Below, one piece after another: positions 1-9,600 of a stretch of 64,000 nt of DNA (its first letter is position 1; every line of letters begins with the position of its first letter). The notes beneath the pieces are model-generated. The model worked only from the letters and a program-made list of their open reading frames with translations, had not been told where the DNA came from and did no database searches. This DNA comes from Helicobacter didelphidarum (lineage in GTDB: Bacteria; Campylobacterota; Campylobacteria; Campylobacterales; Helicobacteraceae): positions 1-64,000 of the forward strand of contig NZ_NXLQ01000007.1 in assembly GCF_003364195.1 (NCBI RefSeq). Direction: 5' to 3'. A program made the translations under genes and the position numbers.

Positions 1-1
1 G

Positions 2-913
2 ACTCCTCGCTTCAAAATGGAGCAAATCCAGCTTGATAAAAAGACAAGAAAGGCATTGCAAGAGTGCATTACACTTGTGAAAAAGCAACCACTTATATAC
101 GATACTTGGGGATTTCGTCAAATTGATAGTGTGCCTAAAACGATTATCAATTTTTATGGTAAGCCCGGCACAGGGAAAACTATGAGTGCACATATCATAG
201 CAGATGAACTCAAGAAAAAAATTATTCTTAGCAATTACGCAGATATAGAATCCAAATATGTGGGCGATGCACCAAAAAATCTAGTCGCTACTTTTGATTT
301 AGCACAAAAACATGACGCAATTTTATTCTTTGATGAAGCAGATAGTTTTTTAGGCAAACGTATCACAAATGTATCGCACAGTGCAGATCAAGCGATAAAT
401 TCTTTGCGTAGTGAATTGCTCAAATTACTTGAGGAAAGAGCTGTAATCGTAATATTTGCGACAAATTTACTAGAAAATTATGATAAAGCCTTTCATAGTA
501 GAATCTTGCGCTCTATTGAGTTTGTATTGCCAAATGCAAAACAGAGAAAAAAGATCATACAAAAGACAATTCCCACTAAACTTTATGAACAAGGAGTGCA
601 ATTCGATGATACACAGTTAGATATTTTAGCATCATTAAGCGAGGGTTTTGCAGGGCGAGAGATAAAAAATGCGGTGTTAAATGCTCTTATTAGTGTGGCA
701 AATAAGAGTGAATCTCAAGGAGCTAAGAATGTAGATTCTGAAAAAGAACATGAAATTTTGCCAACTTTTAAGGATTTTAAAAAGGCTTTTACATCTTTCA
801 AAAGAGGTTTTGAGGTATCTCATGCAGATGAGATAAGGAATAAAAATGTAGGAAGCAAGATTCATAAGAATCTTGCAAATAAAAATTATAAGGTAATTAA
901 GGAGAAAAAATGA
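2..913 (+). CDS. AAA+ ATPase, 5' end outside window
   Basis: AAA-family unfoldase-type ATPase. Counting from the ATG at 17, Walker A GKPGTGKT is at residues 48-55, a Tyr-Val-Gly pore-loop-like motif at 81-83, Walker B ILFFDEAD at about 102-109, sensor-1 Asn at 150 and an arginine-finger-like SRILR at 161-165. All key residues are present, so it should hydrolyse ATP. The frame is open upstream of the ATG (TPRFK precedes it) and no ribosome binding site is visible there, so the gene probably starts before the window. The C-terminus is basic and Lys-rich. Its last codons overlap the next gene by 4 bp, which indicates translational coupling with three small related proteins downstream. The substrate is unknown; remodelling of those proteins is an inference from gene order. 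Confidence 0.85.
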   Translation, partial: TPRFKMEQIQLDKKTRKALQECITLVKKQPLIYDTWGFRQIDSVPKTIINFYGKPGTGKTMSAHIIADELKKKIILSNYADIESKYVGDAPKNLVATFDLAQKHDAILFFDEADSFLGKRITNVSHSADQAINSLRSELLKLLEERAVIVIFATNLLENYDKAFHSRILRSIEFVLPNAKQRKKIIQKTIPTKLYEQGVQFDDTQLDILASLSEGFAGREIKNAVLNALISVANKSESQGAKNVDSEKEHEILPTFKDFKKAFTSFKRGFEVSHADEIRNKNVGSKIHKNLANKNYKVIKEKK

Positions 914-1317
914 TACAAGAAATTATCAAACAATTAGGGGGAAAAATCCCTGATATTAAAGCATGGTTGGAACGCAATAAAGTAGATTCAAAAGAGATTG
1001 CAAATCTTTTTACCACGATATTTGGCACAGAAACATTAAAAGCAGCATGGAATTATCGCGAGGTGGAAACCGATAAATATACTTTTAAAGAATTGCTACA
1101 ATGGGCAAAGGATAATATACAAGAAGGGAAGCATAATGGTGTGGCTGTTGTGCGTGAAAAAGCCGATGGCAAGATTATTTTATCAGCTATGTTTCTTGGT
1201 AAGAATGATGAGCCTTTATCGAGTTTGGGCGAACCATATTTGCATGTAAAGACGCAAAGTATCGATTCTGATTTAGAAGAAAACTTTGGCGATAAAGATA
1301 TGATAGTATTACAGTAA
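910..1317 (+). CDS. Small protein 1 of AAA-linked paralogue family
   Basis: Unrecognised 135-residue protein, predicted soluble, with no signal peptide. It has an N-terminal helical part of about 60 residues, then a C-terminal domain of about 75 residues shared with the next two genes: a helix, a strand-like VAVVREKADGK segment, a hydrophobic strand, then acidic DSDLEENF leading to the tail FGDKDMIVLQ. The start overlaps the AAA ATPase stop (ATGA-type junction, 4 bp) and is preceded by AAGGAG, so the two genes are co-translated. Function unknown; candidate partner or substrate of the ATPase. Confidence 0.7.
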   Translation: MIQEIIKQLGGKIPDIKAWLERNKVDSKEIANLFTTIFGTETLKAAWNYREVETDKYTFKELLQWAKDNIQEGKHNGVAVVREKADGKIILSAMFLGKNDEPLSSLGEPYLHVKTQSIDSDLEENFGDKDMIVLQ

Positions 1318-1327
1318 GGGGTTGGGT

Positions 1328-1654
1328 ATGTTAAGTTTTTTACACAGTGTATGGGCATGGGTTAGCAAAATTATAAAAATGGTTATTGCTTTTCAAAATA
1401 TTGTTGATTTTTTTAGAAATCCAGAGAGGTTAAAACAATTACAGAGAGATAAAAATCTTATAGCAGTTTCAATAAAAGAGAAACAGTCAAATGGTGAGTA
1501 TAATATTTTAAATTGTCTTTTTAACGAAAAAACAGAGAAAATAGTCGGTGAGGAAAATAGCTCCAATCGAAATGCACAAGGTGTTGAGACTAGACGCATG
1601 GATGCTGAAACAGAAAGGAGTTTTGGTAATAAAGATATGATTGTGTTAGAGTGA
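1328..1654 (+). CDS. Small protein 2 of AAA-linked paralogue family
   Basis: Unrecognised protein of 108 residues. I chose the ATG at 1328 over the TTG at 1322 because AAGGGG at 1316-1321 then has proper spacing. Residues 1-25 are hydrophobic and aromatic and could be a membrane-associated helix. The rest aligns with the neighbours: FFRNPERLKQLQRDKN, IAVSIKEKQSNGE, an LF strand, then a variable polar stretch and the tail SFGNKDMIVLE. It lies 10 bp after the previous gene. Function unknown. Confidence 0.65.
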   Translation: MLSFLHSVWAWVSKIIKMVIAFQNIVDFFRNPERLKQLQRDKNLIAVSIKEKQSNGEYNILNCLFNEKTEKIVGEENSSNRNAQGVETRRMDAETERSFGNKDMIVLE

Positions 1655-1691
1655 TGGTTTTTAGATTGATAGTTTAATATAAAGGGAAAAT

Positions 1692-2078
1692 ATGTCAGAG
1701 AATAGTGGTTTTATTATCGGTGGTGTTGCCATAGCTGCCATCGCATTTGCAGGTTTTATGATATTCAATAAGACGAAAAAATTGAAAAAGTCTCATATGA
1801 TGAATCATATAGACAAAGATATTTTGACGATGAAAGAGGTCATAGAATATTTTAGAGATACTCATGTCTTAAACCAACTGCAACAAAATAAAAACTACAT
1901 TGCAGTTGTGATGAGAGAGCAAACACAAGATGGCAAGATAGGAATCATTTTAACGCTTTTTGATGCACAAAATGAAAAGATACTCGATACTTTCAATGCA
2001 AAATACTATTGTGTAAAAGAGCTAGATTCTGATTTAAAGGATAGCTTTGGTAATAAAGATATGATTGTTTTGGAATAG
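1692..2078 (+). CDS. Small protein 3 of AAA-linked paralogue family, membrane-anchored
   Basis: Unrecognised 128-residue protein. Residues about 7-26 form a Gly/Ala-rich transmembrane helix followed by a Lys-rich stop, so the shared domain probably faces the cytoplasm. That domain (about 50-128) has YFRDTHVLNQLQQNKN, IAVVMREQTQDGK, ILTLF and the tail SFGNKDMIVLE, clearly homologous to the two upstream genes. AAAGGGAAAAT precedes the ATG. It is the last gene of the AAA operon; a convergent L,D-transpeptidase gene follows. Confidence 0.7.
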   Translation: MSENSGFIIGGVAIAAIAFAGFMIFNKTKKLKKSHMMNHIDKDILTMKEVIEYFRDTHVLNQLQQNKNYIAVVMREQTQDGKIGIILTLFDAQNEKILDTFNAKYYCVKELDSDLKDSFGNKDMIVLE

Positions 2079-2197
2079 TGATTTGAGAATTGAGTGAGCA
2101 TATATTGTGCATGTGTAAGGATAGAGTAGATATTTTTTGTAGTGGTAACTATGCTACATCAAATTGAGATTGGAGCAAAAGATATATTTGAAGATTC

Positions 2198-2743
2198 TTA
2201 TGGTAGGATAACAATTGGTGTGCCAATTTTTACTGATTCATAAATTTCTTTCACATCTCTATTATCAAGGGCTATACAACCATCAGTCCAATCTCCATAC
2301 GATTGAAATAACCCCGCTGCAATATTCATACCATTTGGCAAACCATGTATTTTAATATCACCACCAGCACTTTTTCCGTGTTGTTTAGCATACTCTCTAT
2401 CCTTTGTATTTGGATAATTTATGCCAAGATTAAGAAAGTATCGCGATTTTGGATTTTTAGAATCTATAATGTAATTTCCTTCGGGTGTTTTGCTATCCCC
2501 CTCAAATTGTTTATGCCCAATAGGATTTTTCCCCAATGCGATATGATATTCTTTTAGAATCTCCTCATTGTGATAAAGCTGTAATTTTCGCTTTTCTTTC
2601 AACACAACTATCTTTGTAATCTTATTTTTTAATGAATTATCAATCGCGTATTGCCGATTCTTGTCCGCATAAACCAATGACATAAAAAGAATTGAGCATA
2701 GAGTAATGATGCCTATTGAAGACATCAGTAATATTTTTCGCAT
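2198..2743 (-). CDS. L,D-transpeptidase (YkuD) family protein
   Basis: Periplasmic peptidoglycan enzyme of the YkuD fold, 181 residues. An N-terminal signal or anchor helix covers about residues 4-24. The catalytic signature is at the C-terminal end: IKIHG supplies the His and DWTDGCIAL the nucleophilic Cys, a spacing and wording typical of the YafK-like branch. Members either make 3-3 or lipoprotein crosslinks, cleave them, or trim tetrapeptides (as Csd6 does in H. pylori); sequence alone does not separate these. AAGGA lies 9 bases before the ATG. It is convergent with the AAA operon. Confidence 0.85.
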   Translation of the reverse strand: MRKILLMSSIGIITLCSILFMSLVYADKNRQYAIDNSLKNKITKIVVLKEKRKLQLYHNEEILKEYHIALGKNPIGHKQFEGDSKTPEGNYIIDSKNPKSRYFLNLGINYPNTKDREYAKQHGKSAGGDIKIHGLPNGMNIAAGLFQSYGDWTDGCIALDNRDVKEIYESVKIGTPIVILP

Positions 2744-2800
2744 AGTTTAAATTCCTTTAAATATACTTGCAGTAATTATGAAAGCATATTATTTTTCAAA

Positions 2801-3313
2801 TCAATACTGTTCAAAGCTTGATTTAAGGGTTGTTGCATTTGCTTTTTGTTCAAACTCTAACACTTCTTTTGCACAGAGATTCTCCCCATCAAGTCTTGTA
2901 GCGGTTATAGTAAGCTTTGAATTCCCATTCCAAATATACATTAAGACATATCCCAAAGGATTTTCTTTTGTAGAATCAACCTTAAAAGCTTTATTAGTTT
3001 TAGGCAAATCTTTATGTAAAATATTTGTGCCAATACCATTATTCAGATTTGCATCTGCATAGGCTTTATATGCACTTTCTAATTTTTGATTTGGAAAAGT
3101 ATATATATCATATTCGTTGGTTGTCTTAAAATTCTTTTTTAAGAAATTCCTTTTTTGCACTAAAGTTTTTAAGTCATTTTGATAAAGTGTGTCAAAAACC
3201 CTTAACCGTGCTTCTTCAAGTGGTAATAATCCAGATTCTTCTGCTTGCAAACCTACTGCTACACTCGCACTGATACCAAATGCAAGTAAAAGATGTTTAA
3301 AATTCATTTTCAT
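2801..3313 (-). CDS. Exported protein of unknown function
   Basis: Unrecognised 170-residue protein. The start is the ATG at 3313, which has AAAAGGA five bases upstream; an in-frame TTG at 3328 would place that site inside the gene. Residues 1-26 form a clean Sec signal peptide ending in LQA-EE. The mature part is mixed alpha/beta with one Cys (in the segment ENLCAKEVLEF), so it is probably periplasmic. The L,D-transpeptidase gene lies 58 bp downstream on the same strand and could be co-transcribed, suggesting an envelope role, but nothing specific can be said. Confidence 0.6.
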   Translation of the reverse strand: MKMNFKHLLLAFGISASVAVGLQAEESGLLPLEEARLRVFDTLYQNDLKTLVQKRNFLKKNFKTTNEYDIYTFPNQKLESAYKAYADANLNNGIGTNILHKDLPKTNKAFKVDSTKENPLGYVLMYIWNGNSKLTITATRLDGENLCAKEVLEFEQKANATTLKSSFEQY

Positions 3314-3468
3314 TGTGTTCCTTTTCAAGAGAATAAGCTATAATTATACAATAAAAAAATGAATTTCTCTATTTTTATATCTCTTTTAAAAATTTCATAA
3401 CAACTTTTTATTAATAAAATTCAATATTTTATAACAAAATTTAATCTCAAGTATAAAAAGGTATTGTA

Positions 3469-4158
3469 ATGCAAGTAAAATTTTCTCTTGTTTTCTCTTG
3501 TTTTCTTATTTTATTTTTTAGTGGTTGCACATTTTATGCTTTTGACCCACAATATTATAAGGCAAAAAAATATGCAAAGCAATATAGCGGAATCTATGTT
3601 TTCAACCAACAAGCTTATCATGAGATTTTAGAATCTATAAAAGATTCTAAAAAATATGATGATGAAAAATTAGAATTTCAAAGACAACTTTTTAAACAAA
3701 TACGAGCAAATACAAATCAAGAATGGCTTAAAAACAAAGAGAAATATCAAGAACTTACACGCAAATTAAGTGGATACACAAATGAAAAAAATGCACAAAC
3801 ACTTTTTGTTTTAGCAAAAATTGATGAAAAATTTTCGCCCACAAATTTCCTTTCAAATGGTAAAAAATACCATCATATTTTATATGTCAGTGATTATGAT
3901 ATAAAGATTCCAGAATCTCTTATGAAGAAAATACATGGGGAAACTATGCAAGATTCTAAATTCCAACGCATTATTTATCCCCAATATTTTTCTGTGAGTG
4001 AAAACGCAGAAATTGAAATTATATCAATAGGAGTGGTATATCTTTATAAGAATATTAATAAGGTTTATAGTTTAAAAGAAGATTCTTTAATTGATATGGA
4101 ATTTGCAAGTGGAGAATGGAAATACCTTGTCGGTAAAAAAGTTTTTATTATAAAATGA
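3469..4158 (+). CDS. Putative lipoprotein
   Basis: Unrecognised 229-residue lipoprotein. The signal peptide is residues 1-19, with lipobox FSGC and Cys 20 as the lipid-modified residue. The mature part is rich in Lys, Tyr and Glu with a helical first half (about 30-110) and a more strand-like second half. An AAAAGG motif lies before the ATG. It stands alone between divergent and convergent neighbours. No catalytic motif is visible. Confidence 0.6.
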   Translation: MQVKFSLVFSCFLILFFSGCTFYAFDPQYYKAKKYAKQYSGIYVFNQQAYHEILESIKDSKKYDDEKLEFQRQLFKQIRANTNQEWLKNKEKYQELTRKLSGYTNEKNAQTLFVLAKIDEKFSPTNFLSNGKKYHHILYVSDYDIKIPESLMKKIHGETMQDSKFQRIIYPQYFSVSENAEIEIISIGVVYLYKNINKVYSLKEDSLIDMEFASGEWKYLVGKKVFIIK

Positions 4159-4217
4159 GGAAATATCATTGATATAATAATGAAACACAAAAACTATCAT
4201 ACACTTTTTATAGGATC

Positions 4218-5201
4218 TTAGTGAAAGGTGGAAATAAATTCTGCCATATCTAAGATTCTGTTTGCATAACCAGTTTCATTATCATACCATGACATAATTT
4301 TTATCATATTTCCCACTTGCAAACTTAAATCTTTTGCTACTATGCTACTATATGAGCTTCCTAAAAAATCGCTACTTACACGATATTTTGTATCAAGTGT
4401 GAGAATATTACGCATGCTATTTTGAGCATAAGATTCTAAAAGGGTATGCACCTCATCTTTATCTGTTTGCTTTTGGAGATAAAAATTTAAATCTGCCATA
4501 GATACATCAATCACAGGAATACGCAAACTTTGTCCATGTATTTTACCCTCTAAGTTTGGCAAGACTCGTTTTAAACCGATTGCCGCACCCGTTGTAGTTG
4601 GAATAATATTGTTTGCAGCGGCTCTTGACCTCCGCTTATCGACTCTATGTGCGTTATCGAGTAAATTTTGGTCGTTTGTGTAACTATGGATTGTTGTCAT
4701 TGTAGCACTTATGATTCCATAGTGTTTTTCAAGGATAAAGCAAATTGGAGCAATACAATTTGTGGTGCAAGAAGCATTTGAAATAATTTGCTCACCTTGA
4801 TAGTATTTGTGATTTACACCCAAGACAAAGGTCGGAGTGTTGTCATGTGCTGGAGCTGAAATAATTATTTTTTTTGCTCCTTTTGCAAGATGATGTGAGA
4901 CAGATTCTGAAGTGAGAAATTTGCCACTTGATTCTATCACAATATCAACTTCACCAAAATCAATGTCTTGAGAATTAACATGATTACTAAGTTGAATGGC
5001 TTGCTGATTAGCAAAAAGTATATTGTTTTCTAACCTCAAATCGCCATTAAAATTGCCATGTGCTGTGTCAAACTCAATTAAATAAGTGAGAATCTCCCAT
5101 TTTGCTATGTCATTCATAGCTTTAATAGTGTGTCCTCTCTGCAATGCGATACGCAATATTGTTCGCCCCATTCTCCCTAATCCATTAATTCCAAGCGTCA
5201 T
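4218..5201 (-). CDS. gap: Glyceraldehyde-3-phosphate dehydrogenase
   Basis: NAD(P)-dependent GAPDH converting glyceraldehyde-3-phosphate to 1,3-bisphosphoglycerate, or the reverse in gluconeogenesis. The protein has 327 residues when started at the ATG at 5201, which carries a GAGG site; an upstream in-frame start would add 14 unconserved residues. The Rossmann motif GINGLGRMGR is at residues 4-13, the catalytic Cys lies in SNASCTTN, and the C-terminal WYDNETGYANR is intact. It is a single-gene unit with its own TATAAT box at 5235-5240. Length and motifs are normal, so the call is firm; the cofactor is not determined. Confidence 0.95.
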   Translation of the reverse strand: MTLGINGLGRMGRTILRIALQRGHTIKAMNDIAKWEILTYLIEFDTAHGNFNGDLRLENNILFANQQAIQLSNHVNSQDIDFGEVDIVIESSGKFLTSESVSHHLAKGAKKIIISAPAHDNTPTFVLGVNHKYYQGEQIISNASCTTNCIAPICFILEKHYGIISATMTTIHSYTNDQNLLDNAHRVDKRRSRAAANNIIPTTTGAAIGLKRVLPNLEGKIHGQSLRIPVIDVSMADLNFYLQKQTDKDEVHTLLESYAQNSMRNILTLDTKYRVSSDFLGSSYSSIVAKDLSLQVGNMIKIMSWYDNETGYANRILDMAEFISTFH

Positions 5202-5234
5202 ATTTCTGCCTCGTTTATAGAGATAAATATAGAG

Positions 5235-5240
5235 ATTATA
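5235..5240 (-). promoter_or_regulatory. -10 box of gap
   Basis: TATAAT on the minus strand, 34 bases upstream of the gap ATG at 5201, in AT-rich DNA. No -35 is visible, as is usual for the housekeeping sigma factor in this class. Confidence 0.5.
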
Positions 5241-5448
5241 CACTAAAGTTATGCACTTTCATAAGAAAAATATGTTTTATTTGCAGAAGTTAATGAAACT
5301 TCAATCCAAGAATGATTTTTATGAAGAAAATATATTTGATATTTTATGGATTTTATGCAATAGTAAAGAGATGGTTTGTGATGATTATTTAGAATTGTGT
5401 TCTTTCTAAGATAGCTTGATATGATATGCAAAATTTTAAAAATCATTG

Positions 5449-5454
5449 TATAAT
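5449..5454 (+). promoter_or_regulatory. -10 box of hypE
   Basis: TATAAT preceded by T-rich DNA, 32 bases upstream of the hypE ATG at 5487. Confidence 0.5.
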
Positions 5455-5486
5455 ATTATTTTCTGATTTAAATTTTAGGTAAAATT

Positions 5487-6572
5487 ATGGATATAGTAAC
5501 TCTCTCTCATGGTAGTGGTGGTATTAACTCTGCCCATTTTATACAAAATATTTTTATGCCATTTTTCCAAGATATGATGCCCTTTGCTAATGAGGATTCT
5601 GGAATATTTAGAGCCAACGATAATAATGAAAAATATGTCACAAGCACAGATTCTTATACAATTAATCCTATTTTTTTTGAAGGTGGGGATATCGGAAAAC
5701 TCTGCGTATGTGGTAGTGCAAATGATGTTGCAATGATGGGCGGGAAACCCACATATTTAAATATTGCTTTTATTATAGAGGAAGGATTTAAGATACAAGA
5801 ACTTAAAAAAATTATAGAATCTATTGCATGTGAATGTAAAAAATTAGATTTACAAATTCTTGCTGCTGATACAAAAGTATTGCCAACCTTTAATAAAGAT
5901 TTGGAAAAAAAAAATATTTTTATTAATACAACTTGTATTGGCATGTTAGAAAAAGTAAATATAAGTGCAGCAAGTATTCAACATGAAGATTGCATTATTC
6001 TAAGTGGTAAAATTGGAAATCATGGTGCAAGAATATTTCTAGAGCAAAATAATATTGCACTTGAGAGTGCAATAAAAAGTGATTGTGCTTCACTTTATCC
6101 TATGCTCTCAAAACTTTTTGCAAGTGAAATCCCATTACATGCTTTACGAGACGCTACAAGGGGAGGTTTGGCAAGTGTATTGAATGAATGGGCAATCAGT
6201 TCAAAAGTTTGCATTGAAGTCAATGAGGAATATATAAACATTGATGAAGAAGTGCGTGGTGTGTGTGAAATTTTAGGACTTGAAGCCTATGACCTTGCAA
6301 ATGAAGGTGTGTGTGTATTGGCATTACCACAGGAATATGCTACACAAGCAATAACAATACTTCAAGAACATGAATTAGGAAAATATGCAAAAATCATTGG
6401 AAAAGCTATTCAAAAAGATATTATTAATAATCTTAAATTAGCTCATTCTTCTATGCAAGATTCTGAAACTCTTGAAAAAATGTATTTACAACGAGTCGTA
6501 TTACAAACAAAATATGGAAGTAAAAGATTCTTAGAATACCCACAAGGGGAACTTTTACCAAGAATTTGTTAA
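5487..6572 (+). CDS. hypE: Hydrogenase maturation protein HypE
   Basis: HypE takes the carbamoyl group delivered by HypF onto its C-terminal Cys and dehydrates it with ATP to a thiocyanate, the source of the CN ligands of [NiFe]-hydrogenase. The 361-residue sequence shows the N-terminal LSHGSGG, the PurM-type ATP-binding region with ALRDATRGGL, and the diagnostic C-terminal PRIC whose last Cys is the acceptor. It is convergent with hypF, 106 bp apart. A run of ten A at 5905-5914 lies inside the gene but the frame is intact. Confidence 0.95.
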   Translation: MDIVTLSHGSGGINSAHFIQNIFMPFFQDMMPFANEDSGIFRANDNNEKYVTSTDSYTINPIFFEGGDIGKLCVCGSANDVAMMGGKPTYLNIAFIIEEGFKIQELKKIIESIACECKKLDLQILAADTKVLPTFNKDLEKKNIFINTTCIGMLEKVNISAASIQHEDCIILSGKIGNHGARIFLEQNNIALESAIKSDCASLYPMLSKLFASEIPLHALRDATRGGLASVLNEWAISSKVCIEVNEEYINIDEEVRGVCEILGLEAYDLANEGVCVLALPQEYATQAITILQEHELGKYAKIIGKAIQKDIINNLKLAHSSMQDSETLEKMYLQRVVLQTKYGSKRFLEYPQGELLPRIC

Positions 6573-6678
6573 TTTTAATAAATTTATTTGCAGGATTGTT
6601 TCTTCCTTGAATAAATATCTTTTAGGGAGAAATTTTTGAGATGAAAATCAAAAAGTTTAGACCTCCATGCAACAAAAA

Positions 6679-9600
6679 CTATAAGTGATTTGCAAATGCT
6701 ATTTGTCCCAAACTAATAGAATAGTCATTACAAGGAAGTGTTGGAAAAAAGCATTCTATACCATGCAAACGAAGTAAATATTCTATACGAGCACAAAGCA
6801 TAAAGTTTGCAAATACACCACCACCAAATAAAGCAAAGTCTGCTCCAATTTTTTGCAAAGATTCTAATACACAAAATGCTAAAGTATCAAGGAATCTGAA
6901 AGCAATTTGTTCTTTTGCTATGTTGCATTCTCTTTCATAAAACATTTCAATAAAACAATCTTTTAGGTCAATTTGCTCTTGTTTAATACTAAAAGAGTAG
7001 GGGACAAAGGTAGATTCTACAACTTGTGTTGCGACTGTTTGATAATTTGTTATACTCTTTTGAGAATTATTCATCGCAATATATTTAAGAGCCAAACTCG
7101 CAATCATTTCTCCGCTTTGCCCCTCATACTCAATCTTTTCTAATCCTAGTAAAAATCCTGCAATATCAAAAAGCCTCCCAACAGAGCTAGTGAGTGGGGA
7201 ATTGATACCTCTTTTTTCTATATTTTGCAAAGTTTGTAACTCTTCTTTGTTATAGAATCTCTCTTCTAAAAATGTAAGAATTGGTGTTAGATTATTCCTT
7301 AAAGCATAGCTTAAAGTCAATCGCATAGAATCCTTAATGTGTTTTTCTCCACCTAAAATACGAAATGGTTGAAAGCTCATAAGTCTTTTTACGCTTTTAA
7401 AATCACCATACAAAAATTCACCACCCCAAATAGTAGAATCTTCCCCAAGCCCACTTCCATCAAAAATTACACCAACACCATTTGTATGGTTAGATTCTAA
7501 GAGAAGTGCATTGAGATGAGCATGATGGTGATAGATTGAAGCAATATGCGGTTTAGTTGGTATTTGCAAGAATAAATCGTTTGCAATATCTACACTTGCA
7601 TATTGTTTATGTTTATCTGTAATAAAAATTTCTGGAAACCCATAAAGTTTGCTGAAAAAATAAAAGGTTTCATAAAAATTTTGGATATTTTGGATATTTG
7701 AGAGATTTCCTAAATATGGACTTATCACAACATTATGTTTTTTTGCAAAAGTTAAACTACTTTTTTGCATTGCACCAAATCCCGCACTTAAAACTTTAGT
7801 GTGCAACTGTTGAAAGTGTTTATGTAAAGGTGCAAAACCACGAGATACACGCATTAATTGTAACTGGGAAGATTGGCTTGTCTTATTAGAATCTATTTGT
7901 ATTTGCTCCAATGGATTGTGTTGTTGAGAATTTTTGATGGTAGAATCTACTTGTATTGATGATGCAATGTTGTGAATTTTTTTGTTCGCATTTTTTGATT
8001 CTATATTCTTAGTTTGTGTATTACAAAATTTGTTTTGTGTAATGTAATCATGATAAAAATTAATACCATTTATAATACTATCATCTAACCTATGTAGAAT
8101 CTCGCGTTGATAGATTAAAATAAAAAGATTATTTTGTGTAGCTTGCTGACAAAATGTGTTCTTTTTATGTTTAGTTTTGTTGTCATAAGATTCTGGTTTA
8201 TTATTTTTTATCGCAGTATCATACAAAGTAGATGTGATTGTAGAATCTTGATAAAGAGATGATTGCTTATAGGTGTTTTCGTGTTTGAATGATTGTTTGT
8301 GTAAAGAGATATTGCAATCATGCGATGTTTCTAAGGTATGTAATATATCGTAAAGATTACATTCTTCTAATTGCTTAGCAATCATTGCTCCTTTTTTATT
8401 TGCAGAAGTATAGAGTAGGGCAAAATCCTCTTCTAAATGTTCAAAAAGCAACACGAGCATAGCAGTATATGGAATCATAACACCAATTGTTTCTAAATTA
8501 CTAATCTCTGGAGAGAGATTGTATTTTTTATTTTTTAGTGCAAGAATAATTGGTGATGCGGGGCTGTTTAAAGCATCAATCGCTTTTGGGGAGAGTAGAG
8601 CAATCTTTTTCAGTTCAGATTCTCTTGCCATAATGACAAACGGTTTGCTTGGACGATTTTTTATAGCTCTTATTTTTCTTATTGTGTCTGTATTTCTTGC
8701 ATTTGCCAAAAATGCAAAACCACCTAAACCTTTAAAAAGTATTATACGATTATTTTTAAGTGCATCTGCACAGGCTTTGATTGCATCGTAATTATAGGAC
8801 AAGGAATTGATATGGGAAAAATTGCTTCTTGTAAAATGTCGCATGTCAGGAAAATCATGTTGTAGTTGTTTTACTAAAGATTCCGTAGCAGAGATTTGAT
8901 TTTGTTGTGCATAATATTCAAAAGAGAGAACTTTTATCCCACATTGCTTACAACTTATTGGCTCTGTATGGAATCTTCTGTTGGTAGGATTTGTATAATC
9001 ATAATTGCAAGAACTGCAGAGTGCAAAATCTTTCATAGATGTATTTTTTCTATCATAGGGTAGGGCGTTTAAGATACTAAAACGAGCACCACAATTTACA
9101 CATGAGGTAAAAGCATAATGCCAGAATCTTTGATGACTTTTTAAATTTTCAGGATATATTTCATGTGATATGGAATCTTTGCTCGTTAAAAGATCTTGAT
9201 AGCAATCCTCACAAATTTTAAAATCAAGAGGTAGTTGTAATTGTAGCTCACTATCTCTAAGCTGATTTGCTTGATGTTGATATGATTCTAAAATTTTGAA
9301 GTTATTCTCGTGTATATTTTCCTTGTCATTTTCATTGTAAATAGATAGAGATTCTATAAATTCCAGAGAAAGGGAATCTATGGAAGCATTTTTTGGTAGC
9401 ACAAGATTTAACGCAGTATTTTTTAAAATCTTATAAGCATTAAATAAGAGTTGAGATAATATATTGAGTATATTAATTGCATGTCTTTTTTTAGTAATCT
9501 GGATATTGTCTTTATAAGCATTATTTATTATATCTGCTTGTATAAAATCTTGATAGTTACATACTTGCAATAAAAAAAGCAAAAATAGTATAATATTTTG

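Noticed and set aside
1322-1327. TTG as start of the second small protein
   Set aside because: It would lie at the end of the ribosome binding site; the ATG at 1328 has better spacing.
5249-5446. 65-residue open frame on the minus strand upstream of gap
   Set aside because: No ribosome binding site, low-complexity composition, and it spans the gap and hypE promoter region.
5905-5914. Run of ten A inside hypE
   Set aside because: The frame is intact and A runs of this length occur elsewhere in such AT-rich DNA; no sign of phase variation.
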